64,000 nt of DNA from Streptomyces sp. NBC_01460 (GCF_036227405.1 NZ_CP109473.1:5952001-6016000); one strand, 5' to 3'; positions 17,796 to 27,030 are shown, numbered from the stretch's first letter. Numbers and translations: made by a program. The notes: generated from the letters alone by a model not told the origin.

Positions 17796-20015
17796 ATGGA
17801 CCGCGTGTCCGCTTTCGATGAACCCCTCAAGAAGCTGCTCGGCGGAGCCACCGCGAAGGTGATGGCCGAACACCTCTACCTGCACACGGTCGGTGATCTG
17901 CTGCACCACTACCCGCGGCGCTACGAGGAGCGGGGCCGCCTCACGACGCTCACCGAGCTCCCGCTGGACGAGCACGTGACGGTCGTCGCCCAGGTCGCCG
18001 ACGCGCGCGTCATGATGTTCAACAACGGCCGGGGCAAGCGGCTCGAGGTCACCCTCACCGACGGCAGCGGCAGACTCCAGCTGGTCTTCTTCGGACACGG
18101 CGTCCACAAGCCGCACAAGGAGCTCCTCCCCGGCCGGCGGGCGATGTTCGCGGGCAAGGCATCCCTGTTCAACCACAAGATGCAGCTGGCCCACCCCACG
18201 TACCAGCTCCTCGACGCGAATGACGAGGACGAGGCGACCGAGGCCGTCGACGCCTTCGCGGGGCAGCTGCTGCCGATCTACCCGGCCTGCAAGCAACTGG
18301 ACTCCTGGCGGATCGCCAAGGCCGTCGACACGGTCCTCCCGAGCGCGCAGGAGGCGGTGGACCCGCTGCCCCCGGCACTGCGCGACGGCAGGGGACTCGT
18401 CCCGCTCCCCGAGGCGCTGCTCAGGATCCACCGCCCGCACACCAAGGCGGACATCGCCGCCGCGCGGGACCGGCTGCGCTGGGACGAGGCCTTCGTCCTC
18501 CAGGTCGCCCTGGCCCGCCGCCGCTACGCGGACACCCAGCTCCCGGCGGTGGCCCGCCGGCCCGTCGCCGGCGGACTGCTCGACGCCTTCGACGCCACGC
18601 TCCCCTTCACCCTCACCGAGGGCCAGCAGAAGGTCACCGGGGAGATCTTCGACGCCCTGGCGACCGAACACCCCATGCACCGGCTGCTCCAGGGCGAGGT
18701 CGGGTCCGGCAAGACGCTCGTCGCGCTGCGGGCCATGCTCCGCACCGTCGACGCGGGCGGCCAGGCGGCGATGCTCGCACCCACCGAGGTGCTGGCCCAG
18801 CAGCACCACCGGTCGATCACCGAGATGATGGGGGAGCTCGCCGAGGGCGGCCTGCTCGGCGGCTCCGACCTGGGCACGAAGGTCGTCCTGCTCACCGGCT
18901 CCATGGGTACGGCGGCCCGCCGGCAGGCCCTGCTCGACCTGGTGACGGGCGAGGCCGGGATCGTCATCGGCACCCATGCGCTGATCGAGGACAAGGTCCG
19001 GTTCCACGACCTCGGCCTGGTCGTCGTCGACGAACAGCACCGCTTCGGGGTGGAACAGCGCGACGCGCTGCGCTCCAAGGGGAAGCAGCCGCCCCACCTG
19101 CTCGTCATGACGGCCACCCCCATTCCCCGTACGGTCGCGATGACCGTCTTCGGCGATCTGGAGACGTCCGTCCTCGACCAGCTCCCGGCCGGCCGGTCGC
19201 CCATCGCGAGCCATGTCGTCCCGGCCAAGGACAAGCCCCACTTCCTCAGCCGCGCCTGGGAGCGGGTCCGCGAGGAGGTGGAGAACGGCCACCAGGCCTA
19301 CGTCGTGTGCCCCCGCATCGGTGACGACGCCGACGAGGCCGCGGAGAAGAAGGGGAAGGCCGGGAAGAAGAAGGCCGCCCCGGAGGAGGACGCCGAGAAG
19401 AGGCCGCCGCTCGCGGTGCTGGACATCGCGGACCAGCTCGCGAAGGGACCGCTCGCCGGCCTGCGCGTCGAGGTCCTCCACGGCAGGATGCCGCCCGACG
19501 ACAAGGACGACGTCATGCGCCGGTTCGCCGACGGCCGGGCCGACGTCCTGGTCGCCACCACCGTCATCGAGGTCGGGGTGAACGTTCCCAACGCCACCGC
19601 GATGGTGATCATGGACGCGGACCGCTTCGGGGTGTCCCAGCTGCACCAGCTCAGGGGCCGTGTCGGTCGTGGCAGCGCCCCCGGTCTCTGTCTGCTGGTG
19701 AGCGAGGCGCACGAGGCGAGCCCCGCCCGGGCCCGGCTCTCCGCGGTCGCCGCCACCCTCGACGGCTTCGAGCTCTCCCGGATCGACCTCGAACAGCGGC
19801 GCGAGGGCGACGTCCTCGGCCAGGCCCAGTCCGGCGTCCGCTCCTCCCTGCGGGTGCTCAGCGTCATCGACGACGAGGAGGTCATCGCGGCGGCCCGCGA
19901 GGAGGCCGTCCGCGTCGTCGCGGACGACCCCGGCCTCGAACGGCTGCCGGAGCTGCGCACCGCGCTGGACGCCCTGCTCGACAAGGAGCGGGAGGAGTAC
20001 CTCGACAAGGGGTGA
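17796..20015 (+). CDS. recG: ATP-dependent DNA helicase RecG
   Basis: The protein has about 739 residues. An OB-fold wedge domain in the first 170 residues is followed by two helicase domains: Walker A GEVGSGKTL near 302, the DEQHRFG box near 414, the TATPIPRT motif near 435, and motif VI QLRGRVGRG. RecG reverses stalled forks and migrates branches. A Lys/Ala/Glu-rich insert (about 510-535) lies between helicase motifs, as often seen in actinobacterial RecG. The start is uncertain: ATG 17796, GTG 17781 and GTG 17805 are all possible and none has a good ribosome binding site. Confidence 0.95.
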   Translation: MDRVSAFDEPLKKLLGGATAKVMAEHLYLHTVGDLLHHYPRRYEERGRLTTLTELPLDEHVTVVAQVADARVMMFNNGRGKRLEVTLTDGSGRLQLVFFGHGVHKPHKELLPGRRAMFAGKASLFNHKMQLAHPTYQLLDANDEDEATEAVDAFAGQLLPIYPACKQLDSWRIAKAVDTVLPSAQEAVDPLPPALRDGRGLVPLPEALLRIHRPHTKADIAAARDRLRWDEAFVLQVALARRRYADTQLPAVARRPVAGGLLDAFDATLPFTLTEGQQKVTGEIFDALATEHPMHRLLQGEVGSGKTLVALRAMLRTVDAGGQAAMLAPTEVLAQQHHRSITEMMGELAEGGLLGGSDLGTKVVLLTGSMGTAARRQALLDLVTGEAGIVIGTHALIEDKVRFHDLGLVVVDEQHRFGVEQRDALRSKGKQPPHLLVMTATPIPRTVAMTVFGDLETSVLDQLPAGRSPIASHVVPAKDKPHFLSRAWERVREEVENGHQAYVVCPRIGDDADEAAEKKGKAGKKKAAPEEDAEKRPPLAVLDIADQLAKGPLAGLRVEVLHGRMPPDDKDDVMRRFADGRADVLVATTVIEVGVNVPNATAMVIMDADRFGVSQLHQLRGRVGRGSAPGLCLLVSEAHEASPARARLSAVAATLDGFELSRIDLEQRREGDVLGQAQSGVRSSLRVLSVIDDEEVIAAAREEAVRVVADDPGLERLPELRTALDALLDKEREEYLDKG

Positions 20016-20104
20016 CCGGGCGGATCCCCGGTGACGCCATATCGTGGGGAGCACGGCACACGTCCCGTCCGGTGTGCCGCCCGCGACCCGAGGAACAGAC
20101 ACCC

Positions 20105-20689
20105 ATGACCCGCGTGATTGCCGGTTCGGCCGGCGGACGCCGCCTCGCCGTCCCCCCCGGCACCGGCACCCGCCCCACCTCCGACCGTGCGCGCGAGGGC
20201 CTGTTCTCCACCTGGCAGGCGCTCCTGGGCACGCTCGACGGCATCCGTGTCGCCGACCTGTACGCGGGCTCGGGGGCCGTGGGACTGGAGGCCCTCTCGC
20301 GCGGAGCCGCCCACGCGCTGCTCGTGGAGGCCGACGCCAAGGCCGCGCGCACCGTCCGCGACAACATCCGCACCCTGGGTCTGCCCGGCGCGGAACTCCG
20401 TGCGGGCAGAGCGGAACAGATCGTGACCGGACCGGCGCCCTCGGACCCGTACGACGTGGTCTTCCTCGACCCGCCCTACGCCGTCACCGACGACGATCTC
20501 CGGGAGATCCTGCTCACACTCCGTGCTCAGGGGTGGCTCACGGGCGATGCTCTCGTCACGGTGGAACGGAGCACCAGAGGCGGGGAATTCACCTGGCCCG
20601 ACGGATTCGAGCCCCAGCGGGCGCGTCGCTACGGCGAAGCCACGTTTTGGTACGGTCGCGCCGCCTCTACGTGCGAAGACGCACGATGA
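20105..20689 (+). CDS. rsmD: 16S rRNA (guanine966-N2)-methyltransferase
   Basis: The protein has 194 residues. It starts [14 protein letters not shown], has the SAM-binding [17 protein letters not shown] (about 53-69) and the catalytic FLDPPYAV (about 120). It methylates m2G966 of 16S rRNA. The ATG at 20105 follows GAGGAACAGACACCC. The pairing rsmD-coaD is widely conserved; here the next gene starts at or just after the rsmD stop. Confidence 0.95.
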   Translation: MTRVIAGSAGGRRLAVPPGTGTRPTSDRAREGLFSTWQALLGTLDGIRVADLYAGSGAVGLEALSRGAAHALLVEADAKAARTVRDNIRTLGLPGAELRAGRAEQIVTGPAPSDPYDVVFLDPPYAVTDDDLREILLTLRAQGWLTGDALVTVERSTRGGEFTWPDGFEPQRARRYGEATFWYGRAASTCEDAR

Positions 20690-20715
20690 CCGCACCGGAG
20701 AGCGAGGGAACCACG

Positions 20716-21195
20716 TTGCGCCGCGCCGTCTGTCCGGGGTCGTTCGACCCCATCACCAACGGACATCTCGACATCATCGGACGAGCCTCGAAGCTGTACG
20801 ACGTCGTGCACGTCGCCGTGATGATCAACCAGTCCAAGAAAGGGCTGTTCACCGTCGACGAGCGGATCGCGATGATCCGCGAGGTGACGGCGGACTTCGG
20901 CAACGTCGAGGTCGAGTCCTTCCACGGCCTGCTGGTCGACTTCTGCAAGCAGCGTGACATCCCGGCGATCGTGAAGGGCCTGCGGGCCGTCAGCGACTTC
21001 GACTACGAACTCCAGATGGCCCAGATGAACAACGGCCTCTCGGGCGTCGAGACGCTCTTCGTGCCGACGAACCCGACCTACAGCTTCCTGTCGTCCTCCC
21101 TGGTCAAGGAGGTCGCCGCCTGGGGCGGCGACGTGGCGCACCTGCTGCCGCCGGCGGTCCACGAGGCGCTCGTGGACCGTCTCGGTAAGAAGTGA
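20716..21195 (+). CDS. coaD: Phosphopantetheine adenylyltransferase
   Basis: The protein has 159 residues. The nucleotidyltransferase motif [16 protein letters not shown] (TNGH type) is near the start, and [12 protein letters not shown] is the second signature. It makes dephospho-CoA in CoA synthesis. The TTG start at 20716 is preferred: it follows GCGAGGGAACC and gives the family length. An in-frame ATG at 20686 overlaps the rsmD stop as ATGA and would add 10 residues. Confidence 0.95.
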   Translation: MRRAVCPGSFDPITNGHLDIIGRASKLYDVVHVAVMINQSKKGLFTVDERIAMIREVTADFGNVEVESFHGLLVDFCKQRDIPAIVKGLRAVSDFDYELQMAQMNNGLSGVETLFVPTNPTYSFLSSSLVKEVAAWGGDVAHLLPPAVHEALVDRLGKK

Positions 21196-21292
21196 CGAGC
21201 TGACCGTCCGTCACCAGGTGTCGGAGTGGCGGCGACTGGCCTTACAGTCGTCCCGTCCGTCTCCAACAGCAGCAGAGAGTGGCGAGCACACG

Positions 21293-22405
21293 GTGGACGT
21301 GCAGAAGAAGCTCGACGAGATCGTCGAAACGGTCGGGAACGCCCGCTCCATGCCCATGTCGGCGTCCTGTGTGGTGAACCGGGCCGAACTGCTCGCGATG
21401 CTCGAGGAGGTGCGCGAGGCCCTGCCCGGGTCCCTCGCCCACGCCCAGGAGCTCATCGGCGGCCATGAGCAGCTCGTCGAGCAGGCCCGGCAGGAGGCCG
21501 AGCGGATCATCGCGTCCGCCCGTGCGGAGCGCGGCTCGCTGGTCTCCGGCACCGAGATCGCGCAGCGGTCCCAGGCGGAGGCGGACCGGATCCTGTCCGA
21601 GGCCCGCAGGGAGGCCGACGAGGTCCGCGCCGAGGCCGACGAGTACGTCGACAGCAAGCTCGCCAACTTCGAGGTCGTCCTCACCAAGACCATCGGCTCC
21701 GTCGACCGGGGCCGGGAGAAGCTCCTGGGCCGCGGCGAGGGCCTCGACGAGCAGGGCTACCAGGACCCGGACTTCGCCGAGGCCCCGGAGCGCAGCGCCG
21801 ACCCCGAGACGCTCCGCCGCCGCGCCGACGACTACGTGGACACCAAGCTCGGCGCCTTCGAGGCCGTGCTGGCCAAGACCCTGGAGGCCGTCGGCCGGGG
21901 CCGTCAGAAGCTGCACGGCCGGGTCGCCACCGACGACCTCGGCGCGCACATGGCGGCCCAGGACGCCGCGGGCGGCCACCAGCACACCAGCGACGAGGAC
22001 CACTGGGCGGGCCTGGCCGAGCTGGCCGGCCCCGAGCCGCTCCGGAGCCCTCAGCAGCCCTCCTACGCGGAGCCGGCGCAGCCGGAGTACGCGCCGGTGG
22101 CCGACTATCAGGACCCGTCCCCGAGCGACTTCCCGGTCCAGGCCCAGCCGGAGGCGCCGTACGCGCAGACGTACGGCTACCAGGACCAGCAGCAGGTCCA
22201 GGACGGCTACGGCTACCCGCAGCAGCCCGACCCGTACGCGGCCTACCAGCAGCAGGCGTACGACCCGAACCAGCAGCAGGAGTACTGGCCGCAGCAGGCC
22301 CAGGTGCCCGCGCAGCAGGGCGAGAGCGCGCTCGACGAGACCAGCCTGTTCGACACCGGCATGATCGACCTGGAACAGCTGCGCCGGTACGAACAGGGCC
22401 GCTGA
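21293..22405 (+). CDS. Coiled-coil DivIVA/ATP-synthase-B-like protein
   Basis: A protein of about 370 residues of the kind annotated as 'cell division initiation protein' in Streptomyces. Residues 60-140 are a long charged coiled coil (RQEAERIIASARAERGS and similar heptads). An internal duplication follows: RADEYVDSKLANFEVVLTK at about 113 and RADDYVDTKLGAFEAVLAK at about 182, each ending near GRxKLxGR. The last 120 residues are Gln/Tyr/Pro-rich and probably disordered. No membrane segment is present. A role in polar growth or division is only inferred. GTG 21293 is a guess; GTG 21299 is possible. Confidence 0.7.
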   Translation: MDVQKKLDEIVETVGNARSMPMSASCVVNRAELLAMLEEVREALPGSLAHAQELIGGHEQLVEQARQEAERIIASARAERGSLVSGTEIAQRSQAEADRILSEARREADEVRAEADEYVDSKLANFEVVLTKTIGSVDRGREKLLGRGEGLDEQGYQDPDFAEAPERSADPETLRRRADDYVDTKLGAFEAVLAKTLEAVGRGRQKLHGRVATDDLGAHMAAQDAAGGHQHTSDEDHWAGLAELAGPEPLRSPQQPSYAEPAQPEYAPVADYQDPSPSDFPVQAQPEAPYAQTYGYQDQQQVQDGYGYPQQPDPYAAYQQQAYDPNQQQEYWPQQAQVPAQQGESALDETSLFDTGMIDLEQLRRYEQGR

Positions 22406-22425
22406 CCGGAGCGGCTCGTACCGGA

Positions 22426-22455
22426 TTGGGAGCTGGGCGGTACGTCCAGTATCCT
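22426..22455 (+). promoter_or_regulatory. Promoter of yceD-rpmF-rnc
   Basis: TTGGGA (22426-22431) and TATCCT (22450-22455) are 18 bases apart in the 136-base gap before the DUF177 gene. Confidence 0.6.
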
Positions 22456-22541
22456 GGCTCTTCGGTCGCGCGTATGCAGCGATCCCAGCTGCCCTCTTTC
22501 CCTGAGGACAGGGGCAGCTTCCCCGAAGCAGCACCACGCAC

Positions 22542-23207
22542 ATGATCTCGAAAGCAGGAAAAGCCCTGAACGGCCACCTCGACCACCGCAGCCCTCTCGT
22601 GTTCGATACGCGTGAGCTGGGCCGGCGTCCGGGTACCCAGAAGCGGCTGACCCGCACGGCGGAAGCACCGAAGGACCTCGGCATCGACGGGGTCGTCGGA
22701 GTTCCGGAGAACGCGCCCCTGGCGCTGGACCTCCGCCTCGAATCGGTCATGGAAGGGGTGCTTGTCACAGGCACCGCCCGTGCGACCGCCGAGGGGGAGT
22801 GCGTAAGGTGTCTGGAGCCGCTGACCCTCGAGGTCGAAGCGGACTTCCAGGAGATGTTCTCGTACCCTGACGCCGACGACCGGAACCGCAGCAGGACCGC
22901 GGACCCGGTCGACGACGCCGAGGACGACGAGGACAGGTTCTTTCTCGAGGACGACTCGTTCGATCTCGAGCCTGTGCTGCGTGACGCGGTGGTGCTCGCA
23001 CTGCCGCTGCAGCCGGTGTGCAAGGAGACCTGTGCCGGTCTGTGTTCCGAATGCGGAATCAGGCTGGACGAGAATCCGGACCACCACCACGACGTCGCCG
23101 ACATCCGTTGGGCGGCACTGCAAGGACTCGCCGAGACCGTTCAGGACGGCGAGAAGGACAACATGGGCGGCGCCGAACCTGGCGTCGACGAGAAGCAGGA
23201 GAAGTAG
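22542..23207 (+). CDS. DUF177/YceD-family protein
   Basis: The protein has 221 residues. YceD proteins are found beside rpmF in most bacteria and are implicated in 23S rRNA or 50S maturation. The conserved cysteine pattern is visible: ECVRCLEPL near residue 87, and [13 protein letters not shown] near 161, likely a zinc site. The centre is very acidic ([21 protein letters not shown]). rpmF starts 3 bases after its stop, and rnc follows, so this is the first gene of an RNA-metabolism operon. Confidence 0.88.
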   Translation: MISKAGKALNGHLDHRSPLVFDTRELGRRPGTQKRLTRTAEAPKDLGIDGVVGVPENAPLALDLRLESVMEGVLVTGTARATAEGECVRCLEPLTLEVEADFQEMFSYPDADDRNRSRTADPVDDAEDDEDRFFLEDDSFDLEPVLRDAVVLALPLQPVCKETCAGLCSECGIRLDENPDHHHDVADIRWAALQGLAETVQDGEKDNMGGAEPGVDEKQEK

Positions 23208-23209
23208 CC

Positions 23210-23383
23210 GTGGCTGTTCCGAAGCGGAAGATGTCGCGCAGCAACACGCGCCACCGCCGGTCGCAGTGGAAGGCTGCGGTCCCCACCCTGGTTTCGTGTG
23301 AGCGTTGCCAGGAGCCGAAGCTCCAGCACATCGCGTGCCCGAGCTGCGGCACCTACAACAAGCGCCAGGTCCTCGAGGTCTGA
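23210..23383 (+). CDS. rpmF: 50S ribosomal protein L32
   Basis: The protein has 57 residues: [20 protein letters not shown] at the start, then CERCQEPK and [11 protein letters not shown], a four-cysteine zinc ribbon (C+ form). The GTG start follows GCAGGAGAAGTA. It is co-transcribed with yceD and rnc. Confidence 0.97.
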   Translation: MAVPKRKMSRSNTRHRRSQWKAAVPTLVSCERCQEPKLQHIACPSCGTYNKRQVLEV

Positions 23384-23402
23384 GCGGCTGGTGAGAGGCC
23401 CG

Positions 23403-24227
23403 ATGTCTGAGTTGTCCAGCGCCAAGAAGCAGGCAGACAACATCAACACAGCCTCGTCCCACACGCTTCTGGAAGGGCGGCTCGGGTATCACCTCGAGTC
23501 CGCCCTTCTGGTGCGTGCGCTGACCCACCGTTCGTACGCATACGAGAACGGCGGTCTGCCCACCAACGAGCGGCTCGAATTCCTCGGGGATTCGGTGCTC
23601 GGCCTGGTGGTCACGGACACGCTGTACCGCACCCACCCCGACCTGCCCGAAGGCCAGCTGGCCAAGTTGCGGGCCGCGGTGGTCAACTCGCGTGCACTTG
23701 CGGAAGTGGGCCGCGGCCTCGAACTCGGCTCCTTCATCCGGCTCGGCCGCGGTGAAGAGGGCACGGGTGGCCGGGACAAGGCTTCCATCCTCGCCGACAC
23801 CCTTGAAGCGGTGATCGGCGCCGTCTATCTCGACCAGGGCCTAGGCGCGGCCTCGGAGCTGGTCCACCGGCTCTTCGACCCGCTGATCGACAGGTCCTCC
23901 AACCTCGGAGCCGGCCTGGACTGGAAGACCAGTCTCCAGGAGCTCACCGCGAGCGAGAGCCTCGGAGTCCCCGAGTACCTCGTCACGGAGACCGGCCCCG
24001 ATCACGAGAAGACCTTTACTGCTGCTGCTCGCGTCGGTGGTGTCTCGTACGGCACCGGCACCGGCCGTAGCAAGAAGGAAGCGGAGCAGCAGGCGGCCGA
24101 GTCCGCCTGGCGCGAGATCAGCGCCGCCGCGGAAGCACGGGAGGCTGCGGCCAAGGCCGCGGCCGACGGAGGGGTCGCCGACACCCCTGCCGACCCGTCG
24201 CCGAAGTCGGACGCGGCTCCTGCCTGA
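23403..24227 (+). CDS. rnc: Ribonuclease III
   Basis: The protein has 274 residues. The catalytic signature [13 protein letters not shown] (about 56-68) and the second acidic patch [15 protein letters not shown] are present, followed by a C-terminal double-stranded RNA-binding domain ([18 protein letters not shown] near 220). It processes rRNA precursors and structured mRNAs. In Streptomyces the same gene is absB, a global regulator of antibiotic production. The Ala-rich tail is typical. A strong hairpin follows the stop. Confidence 0.97.
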   Translation: MSELSSAKKQADNINTASSHTLLEGRLGYHLESALLVRALTHRSYAYENGGLPTNERLEFLGDSVLGLVVTDTLYRTHPDLPEGQLAKLRAAVVNSRALAEVGRGLELGSFIRLGRGEEGTGGRDKASILADTLEAVIGAVYLDQGLGAASELVHRLFDPLIDRSSNLGAGLDWKTSLQELTASESLGVPEYLVTETGPDHEKTFTAAARVGGVSYGTGTGRSKKEAEQQAAESAWREISAAAEAREAAAKAAADGGVADTPADPSPKSDAAPA

Positions 24228-24234
24228 TTGATCC

Positions 24235-24272
24235 GGAAACCCCTCGGTGCGCCCGCGCACCGGGGGGTTTCC
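24235..24272 (+). terminator. Terminator after rnc
   Basis: GGAAACCCCTCGGTGCG pairs with the complement ending GGGGGTTTCC around a short loop; the GGTTT side serves as a weak T-run. Confidence 0.85.
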
Positions 24273-24348
24273 GCTGTCCCGTCACGTCCTCGCTGTCCTG
24301 TCACGTCCTTCCTGTCCGTCCCGTCGCTTCTCCGAAGGAGTGCCCGCC

Positions 24349-25206
24349 GTGCCCGAACTGCCCGAGGTCGAAGTCGTGCGGCGGGGGCTGGAGCGCTGGA
24401 CCGCCGGGCGCACCGTCGAGGCGGTCGAGGTGCTGCACCCGCGTGCGGTCCGGCGGCACCTCGCGGGGGGCGCGGACTTCGCGGCCCGGCTCCAGGGTCT
24501 GCGCTTCGGCACGGCGATGCGCCGCGGCAAGTACCTCTGGGTCCCCCTCGACGAGGTGGAGTCCTCGCTCCTGGGACACCTCGGCATGAGCGGTCAGCTG
24601 CTCGTCCAGCCCGAGGACGCCCCCGACGAGAAGCACCTGCGGATCAGGATCCGCTTCGACGACCCGCTCGGCACCGAGCTGCGCTTCGTCGACCAGCGGA
24701 CGTTCGGCGGGCTGTCGCTGCACGAGAACACGCCTGACGGTCTGCCCGACGTCATCGCGCACATCGCCCGCGACCCCCTCGACCCGGCCTTCGACGACGC
24801 CGCCTTCCACCTGGCGCTGCGACTGCGCCGTACGACGGTCAAGCGTGCCCTGCTCGACCAGTCCCTGATCAGCGGTGTCGGCAACATCTACGCGGACGAG
24901 GCGCTGTGGCGCAGCCGGCTCCACTACGAGCGGCCGACCGCGACCCTGACCCGCCCGAGGACGGCGGAGCTGCTGGGCCATGTCCGGGAGGTCATGCGGG
25001 CGGCCCTCGACCAGGGCGGCACCAGCTTCGACAGCCTGTACGTCAACGTGAACGGCGAATCCGGGTACTTCGACCGGTCGCTGGACGCCTACGGCCGCGA
25101 GGACGAGCCCTGCCGCCGGTGCGGTACGCCGATGCGCCGCCGGCCCTGGATGAACCGCTCCAGCTACTTCTGCCCGCGCTGCCAGCGTCCGCCGCGGCCT
25201 TCCTGA
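24349..25206 (+). CDS. mutM: Formamidopyrimidine-DNA glycosylase
   Basis: The protein has 285 residues. After the start, [13 protein letters not shown] provides the catalytic Pro and Glu. The H2TH region [14 protein letters not shown] is near 163, and the C-terminal zinc finger has CRRC and CPRC pairs. It removes 8-oxoguanine and nicks abasic sites. The GTG follows GAAGGAGTGCCC. It converges with the HxlR gene, only 9 bases apart. Confidence 0.96.
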   Translation: MPELPEVEVVRRGLERWTAGRTVEAVEVLHPRAVRRHLAGGADFAARLQGLRFGTAMRRGKYLWVPLDEVESSLLGHLGMSGQLLVQPEDAPDEKHLRIRIRFDDPLGTELRFVDQRTFGGLSLHENTPDGLPDVIAHIARDPLDPAFDDAAFHLALRLRRTTVKRALLDQSLISGVGNIYADEALWRSRLHYERPTATLTRPRTAELLGHVREVMRAALDQGGTSFDSLYVNVNGESGYFDRSLDAYGREDEPCRRCGTPMRRRPWMNRSSYFCPRCQRPPRPS

Positions 25207-25215
25207 CCGTCCTGT

Positions 25216-25623
25216 TCAGGCCTCGTGCGCCGCGTCGTAACGGCTCCGGGCCTCCATGACCTCGGGCATCCGCCCCTCGACGAGCTGGATGAGGTCCATC
25301 AGCCGGGCCGTGACCTCGTGGCCGAGCGGCGTCAGCGCGTAGTCGACACGCGGCGGGTTGGTGAGCCTGGCGTCCCGGTGGACCAGGCCGTCGCGCTCCA
25401 GCGCGTGGAGCGTCCGGGAGAGCATCTTCTCGCTGACCCCGTCGATCCGGCGCCGCAGTTCGTTGAAGCGGGCGCCGTTCTCGTGGAGCGCGCCGAGGGT
25501 CAGGCTGCCCCAGCGGCCCGTGGCGTGTTCCAGGGTTCCGCGTGAGGGGCACTGCCGCGAGAAGACGTCGAAGGGGGACTCGCCCTCGTCGTCACGCACG
25601 GAGTCCGTCTGTGTCTCACCCAT
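25216..25623 (-). CDS. HxlR-family transcriptional regulator
   Basis: The protein has 135 residues and a winged-helix HxlR domain: one N-terminal cysteine (FSRQCPSRGTLEH), then RFNELRRRIDGVSEKMLSRTLHALERDGLV as the recognition region, and VDYALTPLGHEV as the wing. The single cysteine could sense oxidants or aldehydes, as in other HxlR members. The gene it regulates is not evident because its upstream neighbour was displaced by the inserted element. Confidence 0.88.
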   Translation of the reverse strand: MGETQTDSVRDDEGESPFDVFSRQCPSRGTLEHATGRWGSLTLGALHENGARFNELRRRIDGVSEKMLSRTLHALERDGLVHRDARLTNPPRVDYALTPLGHEVTARLMDLIQLVEGRMPEVMEARSRYDAAHEA

Positions 25624-25781
25624 ACCGCCAGCTTACGCCCGTGCAGCGCTCACTTCCGGTGAGCGCTGCACGGACGGGTGCCGTCCGCGTAGTCGACCGG
25701 GACGCGTAGGAGGCCGTGGTCGCGGGCGCGGAGGGAACGGGCGCCGGTCGTCCCGCAGCCGGCGGGGGCGTCCGGACAGGA

Positions 25782-25817
25782 GAAGCCCCCTGCCGTCCTG
25801 GGACGGCAGGGGGCTTC
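25782..25817. terminator. Terminator left of the element (originally after the CAP-domain gene)
   Basis: Perfect 17-base arms (25782-25798 and 25801-25817) with a 2-base loop. With the element removed in thought, this hairpin would lie about 30 bases after the stop of the minus-strand CAP-domain gene, so it is probably that gene's terminator, now 6.5 kb away. Confidence 0.75.
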
Positions 25818-25846
25818 GTGGTTCGTGAAGCGGCTGTCCTCTGCTC

Positions 25847-25857
25847 AGAAGCCGAAG
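25847..25857 (+). repeat. attL core
   Basis: AGAAGCCGAAG, the same 11 bases as at 32367-32377. With one mismatch the identity extends to 14 bases (CTYAGAAGCCGAAG). Confidence 0.75.
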
Positions 25858-25875
25858 AAGTGACGGGTCGTTCTC

Positions 25876-25885
25876 CTGACCTGCG
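25876..25885 (+). repeat. Arm-type repeat, left end
   Basis: CTGACCTGCG occurs here, 19 bases inside the attL core, and again at 32349-32358, 8 bases inside the attR core. A shorter copy, TGACCTGC, is at 25908-25915. These are candidate arm sites for the integrase N-terminal domain or sites for Xis. Confidence 0.6.
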
Positions 25886-26097
25886 ATCTTGATGGTGGCC
25901 AGTGCTGTGACCTGCAATTAAGCTGTTGACGGTTGTCAGCGTTGGTCACCCTTGAGCGCCCCCGGACGGCCCGGCGGCGGCCCGGGAAGGTGCTCCTACC
26001 GGAGCTTGAACCAGGGGCTTGCGCTCATGCCCCCGGGGTGGCCGAAGTCTGGATATGCGTTCATCGTGACGCCCTGCGCTCGGAAGTCATGTGGACG

Positions 26098-26133
26098 CCT
26101 GAGGGGCAGGTTCCGGAGAACCTGCCCCTCAGG
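26098..26133 (-). terminator. Terminator of the small basic protein gene
   Basis: Perfect 16-base arms (26098-26113 and 26118-26133) with a 4-base loop, directly abutting the stop codon of the minus-strand gene at 26134. Confidence 0.8.
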
Positions 26134-26307
26134 TCACTTGCCCTTCGGCTTGTGCTTGGTCGGGTCAACGATCTTGTAACCCTGGCCAGCCTTGGGCGTC
26201 GGCGGAAGGGGCTTGCCCTTCACGGCCGTGACCTCGGTCTTCGATCCGGGGACCTTGTACTGCCCCGACTTCGGCGCGGGCGTACCCGGCGTCAGCTTCT
26301 TAGCCAT
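26134..26307 (-). CDS. Small basic YjzC-like protein
   Basis: A 57-residue, lysine- and proline-rich protein: MAKKLTPGTPAPKSGQYKVPG, then KGKPLPPTPKAGQGYKIVDPTKH. The pattern PxSGxY ... G.xxPPTPKxGqgy.ivDPT resembles the YjzC family of small soluble proteins of unknown function; this is a by-eye match. The ATG at 26307 follows AGGTAGGTGATC; an in-frame GTG 9 bases upstream is an alternative. It has its own terminator and no neighbour on its strand, so it looks like cargo of the element. Confidence 0.6.
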   Translation of the reverse strand: MAKKLTPGTPAPKSGQYKVPGSKTEVTAVKGKPLPPTPKAGQGYKIVDPTKHKPKGK

Positions 26308-26412
26308 CCTGATCACCTACCTTTCGAGCTGGATACCGCTCGACGTCGGCCCCACCCTTCAGAGGGAAGGGGGAAGCCGTGTAGGGTCGTTGGGCGCCTA
26401 GGAACGCATCAC

Positions 26413-26465
26413 GACCCCAGTTCGAACAGGTACCGACCCCGCGTCAGTCCTTCCGAACTGGGGTC
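26413..26465 (+). repeat. Hairpin, terminator-like
   Basis: Perfect 12-base arms GACCCCAGTTCG (26413-26424) and CGAACTGGGGTC (26454-26465) with a 29-base loop, followed by TTTCG. Confidence 0.55.
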
Positions 26466-26699
26466 TTTCGCGCTGTTGAGAAGGATAGCGCCTCCTGTGG
26501 CTCAAATGGGGTACACGAACCACAAGTTGTGGGCGTGTCGGGCCATCCAGCCACTAGATGTAGGGCTAGCTGCCAACCTTTCAGACTATCGGCAGCCACT
26601 GACAGTCAGGGGTGCAGCGGCGTCTTTCCTTCCCCCACCACTCGCCCCAGCTCCCATCCCGTCCGCCTTCGACCCACACTCTGTGGAGCGGTCGTGGTT

Positions 26700-26749
26700 C
26701 AGGGCGTCAAGGTGGAGCGCGCCACTGTACGAACGACCTTGACGCCCTG
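26700..26749. repeat. 14-bp inverted repeat
   Basis: CAGGGCGTCAAGGT (26700-26713) and its exact complement (26736-26749) are separated by 22 bases. No T-run follows. Confidence 0.7.
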
Positions 26750-26964
26750 GGCCGCGACTGCTCGGCTTTGCCTGGGTCGAAGGTGGTCGGGATGGGGGCC
26801 ACCACGACGCTCACCACGTTCCGGCCGGCACTCGCGAACGGCGCCCCATCCATCCCGGTGCCGTAGCGCCCCCGCCGGAGGCATGTCTTGAAGCCGCGGG
26901 CTTTGGTCTCGACTCATGCCTTTCGGCCTATCCACTGCGGGCGCGCGTCGGCGGCGGCAGCGAC

Positions 26965-27030
26965 GAGCGGGCCGGAGGCAGGAGCGCGGGAGCGGCCAGA
27001 GCCGGGAAGCGCGCCCGGCGGAGCGGAGCG
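26965..27030. repeat. Cluster of five GAGCG motifs
   Basis: GAGCG occurs at 26965, 26982, 26990, 27021 and 27026 in a G/A-rich tract. The spacing is irregular. Confidence 0.45.

Larger units (their letters stand above)
25624..26133. other. Junction region with terminators and the left end of the element
   Basis: No gene is seen in this 510-base stretch. Up to 25846 it is chromosome and holds a strong hairpin at 25782-25817. From 25847 it is the left end of the integrated element, with the core repeat (25847-25857), arm-like repeats (25876-25885, 25908-25915) and, at its end, a hairpin for the small gene at 26134. About 170 bases between 25920 and 26090 show nothing recognisable. Confidence 0.6.

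Noticed and set aside
26411..26430. tRNA-like fragment (GTTCGAAC, T-loop-like)
   Set aside because: No acceptor or anticodon stem can be built around it; it is one arm of a hairpin.
26529..26891. Plus-strand 120-codon frame in the element's non-coding block
   Set aside because: Poor codon bias, no ribosome binding site, and it runs through a perfect inverted repeat.
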